DNA of 64,000 nucleotides from Gammaproteobacteria bacterium (GTDB lineage: Bacteria > Pseudomonadota > Gammaproteobacteria > Steroidobacterales > Steroidobacteraceae), in contig PKRE01000002.1 of NCBI GenBank assembly GCA_017577615.1, positions 1 to 64,000 on the forward strand, in the 5' to 3' direction. A program made the position numbers and the translations under genes. Below, in pieces: positions 8,348-16,021 of this stretch. The notes under the pieces were generated by a model. It was given only the letters and a program-made list of their open reading frames with translations, was not told the origin of the DNA and did no database searches. Position 1 is the stretch's first letter, and each line of letters starts with the position of its first letter.

Positions 8348-9751
8348 ATGATCCGAACCCGCTTCGCTCCAAGTCCCACCGGCATGCTGCACATCGGTGG
8401 GGTGCGCACCGCGCTCTATTCATGGCTCTATGCCAAGCGGCATGGCGGTGTGTTTATCCTGCGCATCGAGGACACCGATCGTGAGCGCTCCACGGACGAG
8501 GCGACGCGAGTCATTCTCGAAGGGATGGAGTGGCTTGGGCTCCATGCGGACGAGGGGCCCTTCTACCAGAGCCAGCGCATGGAGCGCTATCGCGAGGTGC
8601 TCGAGCAGCTCCTCGCACAGGGGCATGCGTATCGCTGCTACTGCACGAAGGAAGAGCTCGATGCGATGCGTGTCCGTCAGCTCGAAGCGAAACAGAAGCC
8701 TCGGTACGACGGCACTTGTCGGCATCGCACCGAGCCCCGCCCAGGTGTCGATCCGGTCATTCGCTTCAAGAATCCGCTCGAGGGGGTTGTCGTGGTCGAA
8801 GACGAGATTCACGGCAACGTCCGTTTCGACAATGCCGAGCTGGATGACTTGATCATTGCGCGATCCGACGGCTCCCCGACGTACAATTTCTGTGTCGTCG
8901 TGGACGACATGGACATGAACATCACGCACGTGATCCGCGGCGACGATCACCTGAACAATACGCCGCGGCAGATCAACATGCTCCTTGCGCTCGGCGCGCG
9001 GCCGCCGCGTTATGCACATGTGCCGATGATCCTTGGTGCCGACGGTGCGAAGCTGTCCAAACGCCATGGTGCGGTCAGCGTGCTGCAGTATCGCGACGAC
9101 GGCTATCTTCCGGAGGCACTGCTGAATTATCTGGTGCGCCTGGGCTGGTCGCATGGTGACCAGGAGATATTCACGCTCGAAGAGATGATCCGGCTCTTCG
9201 ACATCAAGGACGTGAACAAGTCGGCTTCGACCTTCAATCCGGACAAGCTGCTCTGGCTCAACCAGCAGCACATCATGCGCTCTACGCCGGAGCATCTCGT
9301 GAAACACCTCAAGCCGCAGCTCGCTGCCTTAGGAATCGATGTGGACGACGACGCCAAGCTGGCGGCAGTAGCCAAGAGCCAGCAGGAACGCGCGAAGACG
9401 CTCAAGGAAATGGCACAGAACAGCGTGTTCTTCTTCCGCGAGCCTGCTGCATACGACGAGAAGGCCGCAAAGAAGCATCTCACTCAGGATAGCCTGACAC
9501 CCTTGCAAGAGGCCGCGGAGCGGCTGGCCGGCCTGACGTCGTGGACGGCGCAGTCGATCCACGAGACGATCCAGTCACTGGCAACGGAGCTCTCACTTGC
9601 TCTGGGCAAGGTCGCCCAGCCCATACGCGTGGCGGTTTCGGGCGGCTCGGTGTCACCGCCGATCGACGTGACGCTCGAGGTTCTCGGTCGGCAGACCACG
9701 TTGGAAAGACTACGGCGCGCGATCGACTTCATCGCGGCGAACCAACAATAG
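8348..9751 (+). CDS. gltX: Glutamyl-tRNA synthetase
   Basis: A 467-residue class I synthetase that charges tRNA-Glu. It has the HIGH-equivalent HIGG (15-18), the KMSKS-equivalent KLSKRHG (about 236-242), and a C-terminal anticodon-binding helical domain. Length and motif order are normal for discriminating bacterial GltX. It is surrounded by tRNA-Val upstream and tRNA-Glu/tRNA-Ala downstream, an arrangement also known near gltX in other Gammaproteobacteria. No strong Shine-Dalgarno sequence is seen before ATG 8348, but the N-terminal MIRTRFAPSPTG fixes the start. Confidence 0.97.
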   Translation: MIRTRFAPSPTGMLHIGGVRTALYSWLYAKRHGGVFILRIEDTDRERSTDEATRVILEGMEWLGLHADEGPFYQSQRMERYREVLEQLLAQGHAYRCYCTKEELDAMRVRQLEAKQKPRYDGTCRHRTEPRPGVDPVIRFKNPLEGVVVVEDEIHGNVRFDNAELDDLIIARSDGSPTYNFCVVVDDMDMNITHVIRGDDHLNNTPRQINMLLALGARPPRYAHVPMILGADGAKLSKRHGAVSVLQYRDDGYLPEALLNYLVRLGWSHGDQEIFTLEEMIRLFDIKDVNKSASTFNPDKLLWLNQQHIMRSTPEHLVKHLKPQLAALGIDVDDDAKLAAVAKSQQERAKTLKEMAQNSVFFFREPAAYDEKAAKKHLTQDSLTPLQEAAERLAGLTSWTAQSIHETIQSLATELSLALGKVAQPIRVAVSGGSVSPPIDVTLEVLGRQTTLERLRRAIDFIAANQQ

Positions 9752-9759
9752 CCTCGCCC

Positions 9760-9992
9760 ATGTCTTGCTTGGTTCATCTGATCGCGGCGGCGCGCCCGAA
9801 CTTCATGAAGATTGCGCCGCCGTACCATGCGCTTGCCGCAGAATCGAGCGTCTGAACGAAAGCCTGGAAGAAGTGCTCGCGGGCCGCTGGTCCAAAGGCT
9901 CGCGCCCGGAAAAGTGGGATGGCCGCACCGCCGAACGCTGTGTCGAGGCGCTCAAGCGCCGCCATGCTGCGCGTGGCAGCGAGTACGAGTAG
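9760..9992 (+). pseudogene. Internally deleted wecB (UDP-GlcNAc 2-epimerase) remnant
   Basis: The first frame (9760-9855) reads VHLIAAARPNFMKIAPPYHA, matching the opening strand and UDP-binding loop of WecB-type epimerases (usual form GARPNFMKIAP). From about 9840 another frame reads RIERLNESLEEVLAGRWSKG and then SRPEKWDGRTAERCVEAL to a stop at 9990-9992, matching the extreme C-terminus of the same family. Roughly 300 central codons are missing and the frame shifts at the join. An intact WecB supplies UDP-ManNAc; this relic cannot. No intact copy lies in the window. Confidence 0.75.
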
Positions 9993-10059
9993 AGAAAGAG
10001 AAAGGACTTTTTGGCTCCGCCGAGCTGAACGACTCAGCGGTTTCAACGACCATCCAAGG

Positions 10060-10135
10060 TGGCGTCCCCACGGGGATTCGAACCCCGGTTACCGCCGTGA
10101 AAGGGCGATGTCCTAGGCCTCTAGACGATGGGGAC
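10060..10135 (-). tRNA. tRNA-Glu (UUC)
   Basis: The reverse complement begins GTCCCCATCGTCTAGAGGCC and has acceptor GTCCCCA/TGGGGAC, discriminator G and encoded CCA. The anticodon loop is CTTTCAC with anticodon TTC. It matches the standard bacterial tRNA-Glu closely and lies downstream of tRNA-Ala on the same strand, 23 bp away, so the two are probably cotranscribed. Confidence 0.96.
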
Positions 10136-10158
10136 GCAGCTTGGATGTTAGCGGGGCT

Positions 10159-10234
<76 letters not shown>

Positions 10235-10602
10235 ACACGGGAGCCGCGCACTCTAGGGATCCAAGCGTTACAAGTCAAGCCTATAGGACCTGCATTCAAG
10301 CTACGGAAGTGCAAAGGAGGGCCGTGTCGTTCACGCAGGGTACCGTTCTCGCTCTTGGGCCAACGCCACCACCCACGTTCCCGCAAGCGAGATCGCGAAC
10401 GCGTCCGTCTGCTAGCGTGATTGTGTAGCTCCGTCGCTGTTCAGCGACATCGCGATTATTCTTTCAAATCAGATACTTAGCGTCGAAAACACGTTGCGGC
10501 GCGGGCTGGCTGTCCGCAAATTGCGACTGACTGGAAGCAGCAGGGCCTCAGGCGGATGATCTTTTGGCCATAACTCTTGGATTTTGCTAGCAATTATGTG
10601 CA
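10235..10602. other. Gene-free stretch upstream of the sigma-54 lipoprotein promoter
   Basis: About 370 bp between the divergent tRNA-Ala and the lipoprotein gene. It holds a perfect inverted repeat GTCGCTGTTCAGCGAC (10433-10448), about 155 bp upstream of the -24 box, a typical distance for an enhancer-binding protein. A 10-bp palindrome TTGCTAGCAA (10584-10593) lies just upstream of the promoter. No coding sequence was found. Confidence 0.5.
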
Positions 10603-10618
10603 TGGCACGGAAATTGCT
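10603..10618 (+). promoter_or_regulatory. Perfect sigma-54 (-24/-12) promoter sequence
   Basis: TGGCACGGAAATTGCT matches the consensus TGGCACG-N4-TTGC(A/T) at every defined position. The -24 GG is at 10604-10605 and the -12 GC at 10616-10617. Transcription would begin near 10629, leaving a leader of about 35 nt before ATG 10664. Sigma-54 promoters need an AAA+ activator; PrsR at 16022 is the only one visible here. Confidence 0.8.
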
Positions 10619-10663
10619 AAGGTCAGCGTCGACTTGGATTCCACGACTGACTACCGCGAGATC

Positions 10664-11374
10664 ATGCAACATCGTCTGGGTTTGCTCCGTAGCTCAATTG
10701 TCGTTTGGCTCGCATCTCTTGTGCTGGCAGCATGCGGAGACGGTGGCGGCGGAGGGGGAAACCCAGCGAACGGAGGGCAGGCCGATACGCCGCCGCCGGC
10801 AGCAGGGGGCGGCGCCAATCGGCCACCGTCATCCTCGAACGCCATACCTACGATCAGCGGTCAGCCTGCGACGACCGTATTGGTTGGCCAGACTTACAGT
10901 TTTCAACCCGCGGCAAGCGATGCCGACGGCGATTCCTTGGCGTTTACCGTGACCGGCCTGCCGGAGTGGGCCACGTTCAATGCGAGCACGGGAAGAATCA
11001 GCGGCACGCCGAGTGCGGCAGACGTGGGCACGTATGAGGTCACGATTACGGTGTCCGACGGCAAGGCGACGGCCTCATTGGGCCCCTTCACGATCACGGT
11101 CGCACAGGTCGCGAGCGGTGCGGCGACATTGTCGTGGCTGCCCCCGACCGAGAACACCGATGGGAGTGCTCTCACCAACTTGGCCGGCTATGAGGTGCGT
11201 TATGGCCGTGACCGCAACAACCTGTCGAACAGCGTGCGAATCGATGATCCTTCGGTGACCGTCTACGTGATCGAGAATCTCACGAGCGGTACCTGGTACT
11301 TCGCTGTCGCTGCGATCAATAGCCAGGGCATCGCAAGCGAGCTCTCGAACATCGCCTCAAAGACGATCGCGTAA
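10664..11374 (+). CDS. Lipoprotein with putative Ig and fibronectin type III domains
   Basis: A 236-residue exported protein from ATG 10664. This start is preferred over an upstream in-frame one at 10577 because the latter would begin before the promoter and delay the signal peptide. The signal LGLLRSSIVVWLASLVLAAC ends in a lipobox (LAAC). A glycine-rich and Pro/Ala-rich linker follows (about 25-60). Next is a putative Ig/cadherin-like domain (about 60-145; FTVTGLPEWATFNASTGRIS, SGTPSAADVGTYEVTITVSD), then a fibronectin type III domain (about 150-236; WYFAVAAINSQGIASELSN). Its role is unknown; a surface-attached, matrix-binding protein fits. The sigma-54 promoter links it by inference to the PrsK/PrsR system. 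Confidence 0.75.
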   Translation: MQHRLGLLRSSIVVWLASLVLAACGDGGGGGGNPANGGQADTPPPAAGGGANRPPSSSNAIPTISGQPATTVLVGQTYSFQPAASDADGDSLAFTVTGLPEWATFNASTGRISGTPSAADVGTYEVTITVSDGKATASLGPFTITVAQVASGAATLSWLPPTENTDGSALTNLAGYEVRYGRDRNNLSNSVRIDDPSVTVYVIENLTSGTWYFAVAAINSQGIASELSNIASKTIA

Positions 11375-11419
11375 AGGCGCGGGCAAGCTCCAGCCGTGCG
11401 CCAGCCCCTGTGCGCGCCG

Positions 11420-11893
11420 TCAATCGGCGTGCATCTGGCTCTGGCAATAGTTCTCGATGCCGATGCGCTCGATCAAGCTGAGCTGGGTTTCGAGCCAATC
11501 GATGTGCTCTTCCTCGGATTTGAGGATGTCGAGAAACAGCTGGCGAGAAACGTAGTCCCCGACACTCTCGCACTCAGCGATCGCTTTGCGGAGGTCGGGA
11601 TGGCCCTGCAGCTCCAGCTTCAGGTCGCACTCAAGCGCCTCTTTGACGTTTTCGCCGATCAACAGCTTGCCCAAATCCTGCAGGTTGGGCAGCCCACCGA
11701 GGAAGAGAATGCGCTCGATGAGCCGGTCGGCGTGCTTCATTTCATCGAGCGATTCCTTGTACGTATGCTCGCCGAGGCGCTTGAGGCCCCAGTTGTCGAA
11801 CATGCGCGCGTGAAGAAAATACTGATTGATCGCGGTCAGTTCGTTTTTCAGAACGGTGTTCAGATGACGAATGACCGAAGCGCTGCCTTGCAT
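11420..11893 (-). CDS. bfr: Bacterioferritin
   Basis: A 157-residue 24-mer iron-storage subunit. All ferroxidase ligands are at their canonical numbers: Glu18, Glu51, His54, Glu94, Glu127, His130. Met52, the haem ligand, is also present. The start at 11893 is chosen over an N-terminally longer frame because GGAG lies just upstream and the numbering then agrees with the family. It follows bfd by 79 bp on the same strand. It oxidises Fe2+ and stores it as a mineral core in the cytoplasm. Confidence 0.96.
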   Translation of the reverse strand: MQGSASVIRHLNTVLKNELTAINQYFLHARMFDNWGLKRLGEHTYKESLDEMKHADRLIERILFLGGLPNLQDLGKLLIGENVKEALECDLKLELQGHPDLRKAIAECESVGDYVSRQLFLDILKSEEEHIDWLETQLSLIERIGIENYCQSQMHAD

Positions 11894-11972
11894 CTCGAGC
11901 TCCGCTGAAACACGAAAGCCCGATCTTGGCCGACGCGCGCCGAGGGGGCAACAGTGGCGTCTGAGACGGGGG

Positions 11973-12161
11973 CTACGCGGCGACGCGAGACTCGGCCGCG
12001 CTGCGGTGGGCCTCGATGATATCGCGCGCGGTTTCCGCACAGGTACCGCAGCAGTTCGCTACAGGCAATCGCTTCTGCACTTCATCGAGGGAGGTGGCGC
12101 CGCGCTCTACGCACTCGCGGATCTGGCGATCGCTAATACCGTTACAGAGGCAAACGTACAT
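11973..12161 (-). CDS. bfd: Bacterioferritin-associated ferredoxin
   Basis: A 62-residue [2Fe-2S] protein with the four ligand cysteines at family positions (Cys4, Cys6, Cys38, Cys41) in CLC and NCCGTC. Bfd binds bacterioferritin and delivers electrons to its haem, so stored iron is released under iron starvation. A Fur-box-like site lies 40-59 bp upstream, consistent with iron-repressed expression. It is the first gene of the bfd-bfr pair. Confidence 0.95.
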   Translation of the reverse strand: MYVCLCNGISDRQIRECVERGATSLDEVQKRLPVANCCGTCAETARDIIEAHRSAAESRVAA

Positions 12162-12200
12162 GGCGATTTAGGATGTGCTGCTCGGCGCAATCAGAATACA

Positions 12201-12220
12201 AATGCGAATGATTGTCAATT
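12201..12220 (-). promoter_or_regulatory. Fur-box-like operator upstream of bfd
   Basis: AATGCGAATGATTGTCAATT closely resembles the Fur consensus core (GAATGATT flanked by inverted TGxxAATG / CATTxxCA-like arms). It is AT-rich in otherwise GC-rich DNA and lies 40-59 bp upstream of the bfd start. Iron repression of bfd is well known in Gammaproteobacteria. Confidence 0.6.
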
Positions 12221-12448
12221 GCTGCTTGGCCGACTCGTCGTGAGCTCGTCTTGCGGTAAGCTGTGACCGCCTTCACGGGCCGTGACAGGGAAACGACTAG
12301 ACTTAAAATCCATTTCGATGGACTGCTGGTCGGTCCAGCGTAACTACTACTCTCGCTTTCAAGAATCCATCGTGGCCGAAGGGCTCGTCGGACGAGCGCG
12401 CCTGGGTATTGCCGTACCTCAAGCGGGAGAAAAGGGAACAGAGGCTCT

Positions 12449-13846
12449 GTGGCGATTCGCATTTTTCGACATTATTGGCAGCTCCCCCTTGCATTACTTG
12501 CCCTGGTCGAGACGGTTCTCTTCTTTGCTTCGCCTTGGATAGCGGCATTTCTCGCCCGGCTTGCGGGCTTACCTGCAGAGCCGTCCGAGGTGGGTTTAGG
12601 CAAGGGCATGCTGTTCGCAGCCGTGCTGTTCATCGGCATGGCTTCGACCGGGCTGTACAACGCTCGCCAGCGCTCGCGCCTCGCCGGCGTGCTCGCACGT
12701 GTGGCGGCGAGCGTTCTGGGCGGCGCGATGTTGATTGCGATTCTCGCCTATCTCATCCCAGCGCTGAGTATCAGCCGCGCAGAGCTCCTATTGAGCTCGA
12801 CGGTAGCCTTTGCCGGCTCTTTCATCATTCGCACAACGTTCGAGAAGCTCGTCGACGAAGATATCTTCAAGCGTCGCGTTCTGGTCTACGGCGCTGGACG
12901 CCGAGCCGGAAGCATTGCGACGTTGCGCCGCCGCGCCGATCGCCGGGGGTTCATCATCGTGGGTTACGTGCCCACGGAAGGTGACGAGCCCGGCCACGTT
13001 TCAGAGAAAGATCAGCTCAAGACGGATGCCGAATTGCTCCAGCTCTGTAAGGAGCGGGAGGTCGACGAGATCGTCGTGGCGATGGACGATCGACGGCGTC
13101 AGTTCCCGATGGATCAGCTGCTCGAGTGCCGCCTGGAAGGCGTCGAGATCACCGATCTGGTCACGTTTCTCGAGCGCGAGACGGGGAAGGTACGGCTCGA
13201 TGTACTCAACCCGAGCTGGATGATTTTCTCCGAGGGCTTTCGTCAGGGCCGCATTCACAGCACGCTCGAGCGTACCTTCGACGTGATTGCAAGCCTCGTG
13301 CTGCTGGTCCTCACCCTGCCGATCATGATTCTGACGGCCATAGCGATCAAGGTGACCGAGGGCCCACGCGCTTCGATCTTCTATCGGCAGGTGAGAGTGG
13401 GGCAGTATGGCCGTCACTTTGAGCTGCTGAAGTTTCGCAGCATGCGAGAGGATGCCGAGAAGGACGGGAAACCGCGCTGGGCGGAGAAGAACGACTCTCG
13501 CGTCACACGTGTCGGGGCTTTCATCCGCATGACGCGCATCGATGAGCTACCGCAGATCATCAATGTGCTCCGCGGCGAAATGAGCTTCGTCGGGCCACGC
13601 CCCGAGCGTCCTGAGTTCGTGGAGCAGCTCAACGAGCGGATCCCGTATTACCGCGAACGACATACCATCAAGCCGGGCATCACGGGGTGGGCGCAGCTGT
13701 GTTACCCGTATGGATCGTCAGAGCGGGATGCCCTCGAGAAGCTGCAGTACGATCTGTATTACGTGAAGAACCACAGTCTGCTCTTCTATCTCGCCATTTT
13801 GGTGCAGACTGTCGAAGTCATCTTGTGGCGAAAGGGTGCGCGCTGA
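12449..13846 (+). CDS. XrtA-type polyprenyl glycosylphosphotransferase
   Basis: A 465-residue initiating enzyme of the WbaP/WcaJ type (TIGR03013-like, exosortase-A systems). The N-terminal half has four or five membrane segments (about 10-120), then a Rossmann-like CoA-binding domain (about 130-245; RRVLVYGAGRRAGS). The C-terminal sugar-transferase domain (about 265-465) shows ERTFDVIAS, LLKFRSMREDAE, DELPQIINVLRGEMSFVGPR with the catalytic Asp-Glu, and the KPGITGWAQ signature. It transfers a hexose-1-phosphate to undecaprenyl phosphate in the inner membrane, starting EPS assembly. The start is GTG. It opens the EPS core and lies 55 bp before prsK. Confidence 0.92.
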   Translation: MAIRIFRHYWQLPLALLALVETVLFFASPWIAAFLARLAGLPAEPSEVGLGKGMLFAAVLFIGMASTGLYNARQRSRLAGVLARVAASVLGGAMLIAILAYLIPALSISRAELLLSSTVAFAGSFIIRTTFEKLVDEDIFKRRVLVYGAGRRAGSIATLRRRADRRGFIIVGYVPTEGDEPGHVSEKDQLKTDAELLQLCKEREVDEIVVAMDDRRRQFPMDQLLECRLEGVEITDLVTFLERETGKVRLDVLNPSWMIFSEGFRQGRIHSTLERTFDVIASLVLLVLTLPIMILTAIAIKVTEGPRASIFYRQVRVGQYGRHFELLKFRSMREDAEKDGKPRWAEKNDSRVTRVGAFIRMTRIDELPQIINVLRGEMSFVGPRPERPEFVEQLNERIPYYRERHTIKPGITGWAQLCYPYGSSERDALEKLQYDLYYVKNHSLLFYLAILVQTVEVILWRKGAR

Positions 13847-13854
13847 GGGCCTTG

Positions 13855-13870
13855 TGCCACGGAAGTTGCT
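13855..13870 (+). promoter_or_regulatory. Degenerate sigma-54-like site upstream of prsK
   Basis: TGCCACGGAAGTTGCT differs from the sigma-54 consensus at a single defined base, but that base turns the near-invariant -24 GG into GC. The rest, including -12 TTGC at 13866-13869, matches. It lies 31-46 bp before the prsK start options. It may be decayed or weak. Confidence 0.3.
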
Positions 13871-13901
13871 GCGAACATGCCGGGTAATCGAGTAGCGGCT
13901 C

Positions 13902-16013
13902 GTGGACACAAGCAGCTTGACTACGTTTGGGACCATGAGCTACGGCGCGGCAGCATTTGCCTTTGCTGCGCTCACGGTCTTGATGGTGGTTAGCTGGCGC
14001 GGCGCGGCGCGTGGTCTTGCCCTGATCGCTGCAGCGGCGGTCACGGCGTGCTGGGGTGCGATCTTGGCGTTTGGCACCGGCCGAGACGCGCTATCCATGA
14101 GCGTCACAGTCATTGCGGAGACACTGCTCGACTGTACTTGGATCGCGGCGCTCGTCGTCCTGGGCGGCGCGGCCGTGAAGCGCCCAGTGCGCAACGCGGC
14201 AATCGCACTGTGCGTGCTGGTATGTCTCGTCATGATCTTGGCGTTAGCGGCGCTCGGACCCGGTGTGGCGCGCATCGATCAGGTGCGCGTGCTCTCTCTG
14301 AGCCAGCTACTCGTTTCCACCTGCGGCTTGGTGCTGCTCGAGCAGCTCTACCGCAACTCGACGCGTCCGGGGCGGAAGTCGATTCGGTACTTCACGGTCG
14401 GCGTCGCGCTCATGTTTGCGTACGACCTGTTCATGTACTCGCAGGCGGAGCTGATGAAAGGTGTCGCGCCCGAGACTTGGAGCGCGCGCGGAGCCTTGTT
14501 CGCCTTCGCCGTGCCGCTCATCGCGCAGTCCGCACAACGTACCCGCGATTGGTCGATCGACGTGTTCGTCTCGCGTCAGGTCGTGTTCTATACGAGCGCG
14601 TTCTTGCTGGCGGGAGCCTACGTAGTCGTTGTCGCGGTGTGCGGGTACTACGTGCGCGAGCTCGGCGGCGAATGGGGACGCGTCGGCCAGCTGGTATTCT
14701 TTGCTGCGTCGGCGGTCGTTTTGGCGGGGTTGATGTCGTCTGCAACATTGCGCCGGCATGCGGCTGTCTTCATCAGCAAGCACTTCTACCGTAACAAGTA
14801 CGACTACCGCCTCGAGTGGCTGCGTTTCATTCAGACGCTTTCCTCGATGGAAGAGGCGGATGTGCGCCGCACGGCGGTCCGTGCGATCGCGCAGATCTTC
14901 GATAGCCCTGGCGGCGTGCTGTTTCTGAGAGAAGATGGCGAGCATCGTTTCGTGCTGCGCGCCGCGTGGCCTGAGTCGCTCGACACACTGGCGATCCCTG
15001 AGGCTGTTCCAGCGAACGACGACCTGGCGGAGTTTCTCGTCCGCAAGCAGTGGATCGTCGATCTGCAGGAGCTGCGCGCTTCACCCGAGGTGTACGGCAA
15101 CATCGCAGTGCCGCAATGGTTACTTGATACGCCGTCGCTGCGCATCGTCGCGCCGTTGCTGCAGCTCGACGAAGTGGTGGGATTCATTTGCCTCTGCGAA
15201 CCGCCGCCTCCGTTCCAGCTTACCTACGAAGACCGCGACCTGTTGAAGACGGTCGGTCGCCACGTCGCCACCCACATTGCGCAGGACGACGCGAGTCGCA
15301 GGCTCGCAGAGAGTCGCCAGTTCGAAGCCTACAACCGCCTGACGGCCTTCATGATGCACGATCTAAAGAACTCGGTCGCGCAGCTCAAGTTGATCGTTGA
15401 CAACTCGGTCCGCCACAAGCGCAATCCGGAGTTCGTCGACGATGCCATCGAGACCATTCGCAACACGGTCGAGCGCATGTCCAAGCTGATCGAACAGCTT
15501 CGCGGCCAACGCGCTGCGGAGGTGCTGGAAGCGGTCGATCTTGCCGCGACCGTTCACAAGGCGGCGCGTCGCTGCGCGGATCGCCGACCGCAGCCGCAGG
15601 TGAGTGTCATCGAAGACAGCGTGGTGATGGCCAATGAGGAAAGGTTGACCGCCGTGATCGAGCATCTTCTCCGCAATGCGCAAGACGCCACGTCAGAGAC
15701 CGGTTCCATCATCGTAACGGTCGAGCGCACTGCGGCCGGGGCACGGGTGGCGGTGACGGATACGGGCTGCGGCATGGAGCCGGATTTCGTCCGCGACAGG
15801 TTGTTTCGGCCCTTCGATAGCACGAAGGGCTCGAAGGGAATGGGCATCGGCGCTTATCAGGTGCGGGAATACGTCCACTCGCTGGGCGGCAGTGTAGAAG
15901 TGCGGAGCACACCCGGGATCGGCACGACGTTTTCGTTTACGCTGCCGTGTGTCGAGCGTCCGCGGGCCTCGGCCGAGGAGCAAGAGGCAGCTCGCGTCTC
16001 CGACCGCAACTAG
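13902..16013 (+). CDS. prsK: PrsK-type sensor histidine kinase of XrtA/PEP-CTERM system
   Basis: A 703-residue membrane kinase. About eight hydrophobic helices fill residues 10-290, followed by a GAF domain (about 310-455), the H-box AFMMHDLKNSVAQLK with phosphorylated His486, and a HATPase domain (about 560-690) with N-box LLRNAQDATSE, G1 DTGCGMEP and G2 GSKGMGIGAYQVRE. This is the TIGR02916 architecture. It is expected to phosphorylate PrsR, encoded 8 bp downstream. ATG 13935 is an alternative to the GTG at 13902. The signal it senses is unknown. Confidence 0.93.
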   Translation: MDTSSLTTFGTMSYGAAAFAFAALTVLMVVSWRGAARGLALIAAAAVTACWGAILAFGTGRDALSMSVTVIAETLLDCTWIAALVVLGGAAVKRPVRNAAIALCVLVCLVMILALAALGPGVARIDQVRVLSLSQLLVSTCGLVLLEQLYRNSTRPGRKSIRYFTVGVALMFAYDLFMYSQAELMKGVAPETWSARGALFAFAVPLIAQSAQRTRDWSIDVFVSRQVVFYTSAFLLAGAYVVVVAVCGYYVRELGGEWGRVGQLVFFAASAVVLAGLMSSATLRRHAAVFISKHFYRNKYDYRLEWLRFIQTLSSMEEADVRRTAVRAIAQIFDSPGGVLFLREDGEHRFVLRAAWPESLDTLAIPEAVPANDDLAEFLVRKQWIVDLQELRASPEVYGNIAVPQWLLDTPSLRIVAPLLQLDEVVGFICLCEPPPPFQLTYEDRDLLKTVGRHVATHIAQDDASRRLAESRQFEAYNRLTAFMMHDLKNSVAQLKLIVDNSVRHKRNPEFVDDAIETIRNTVERMSKLIEQLRGQRAAEVLEAVDLAATVHKAARRCADRRPQPQVSVIEDSVVMANEERLTAVIEHLLRNAQDATSETGSIIVTVERTAAGARVAVTDTGCGMEPDFVRDRLFRPFDSTKGSKGMGIGAYQVREYVHSLGGSVEVRSTPGIGTTFSFTLPCVERPRASAEEQEAARVSDRN

Positions 16014-16021
16014 GGGCCACC

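Noticed and set aside
8420..9307. 295-codon minus-strand frame inside gltX
   Set aside because: It is opposite a conserved essential gene and shows no domain; a mirror frame of GC-rich coding DNA.
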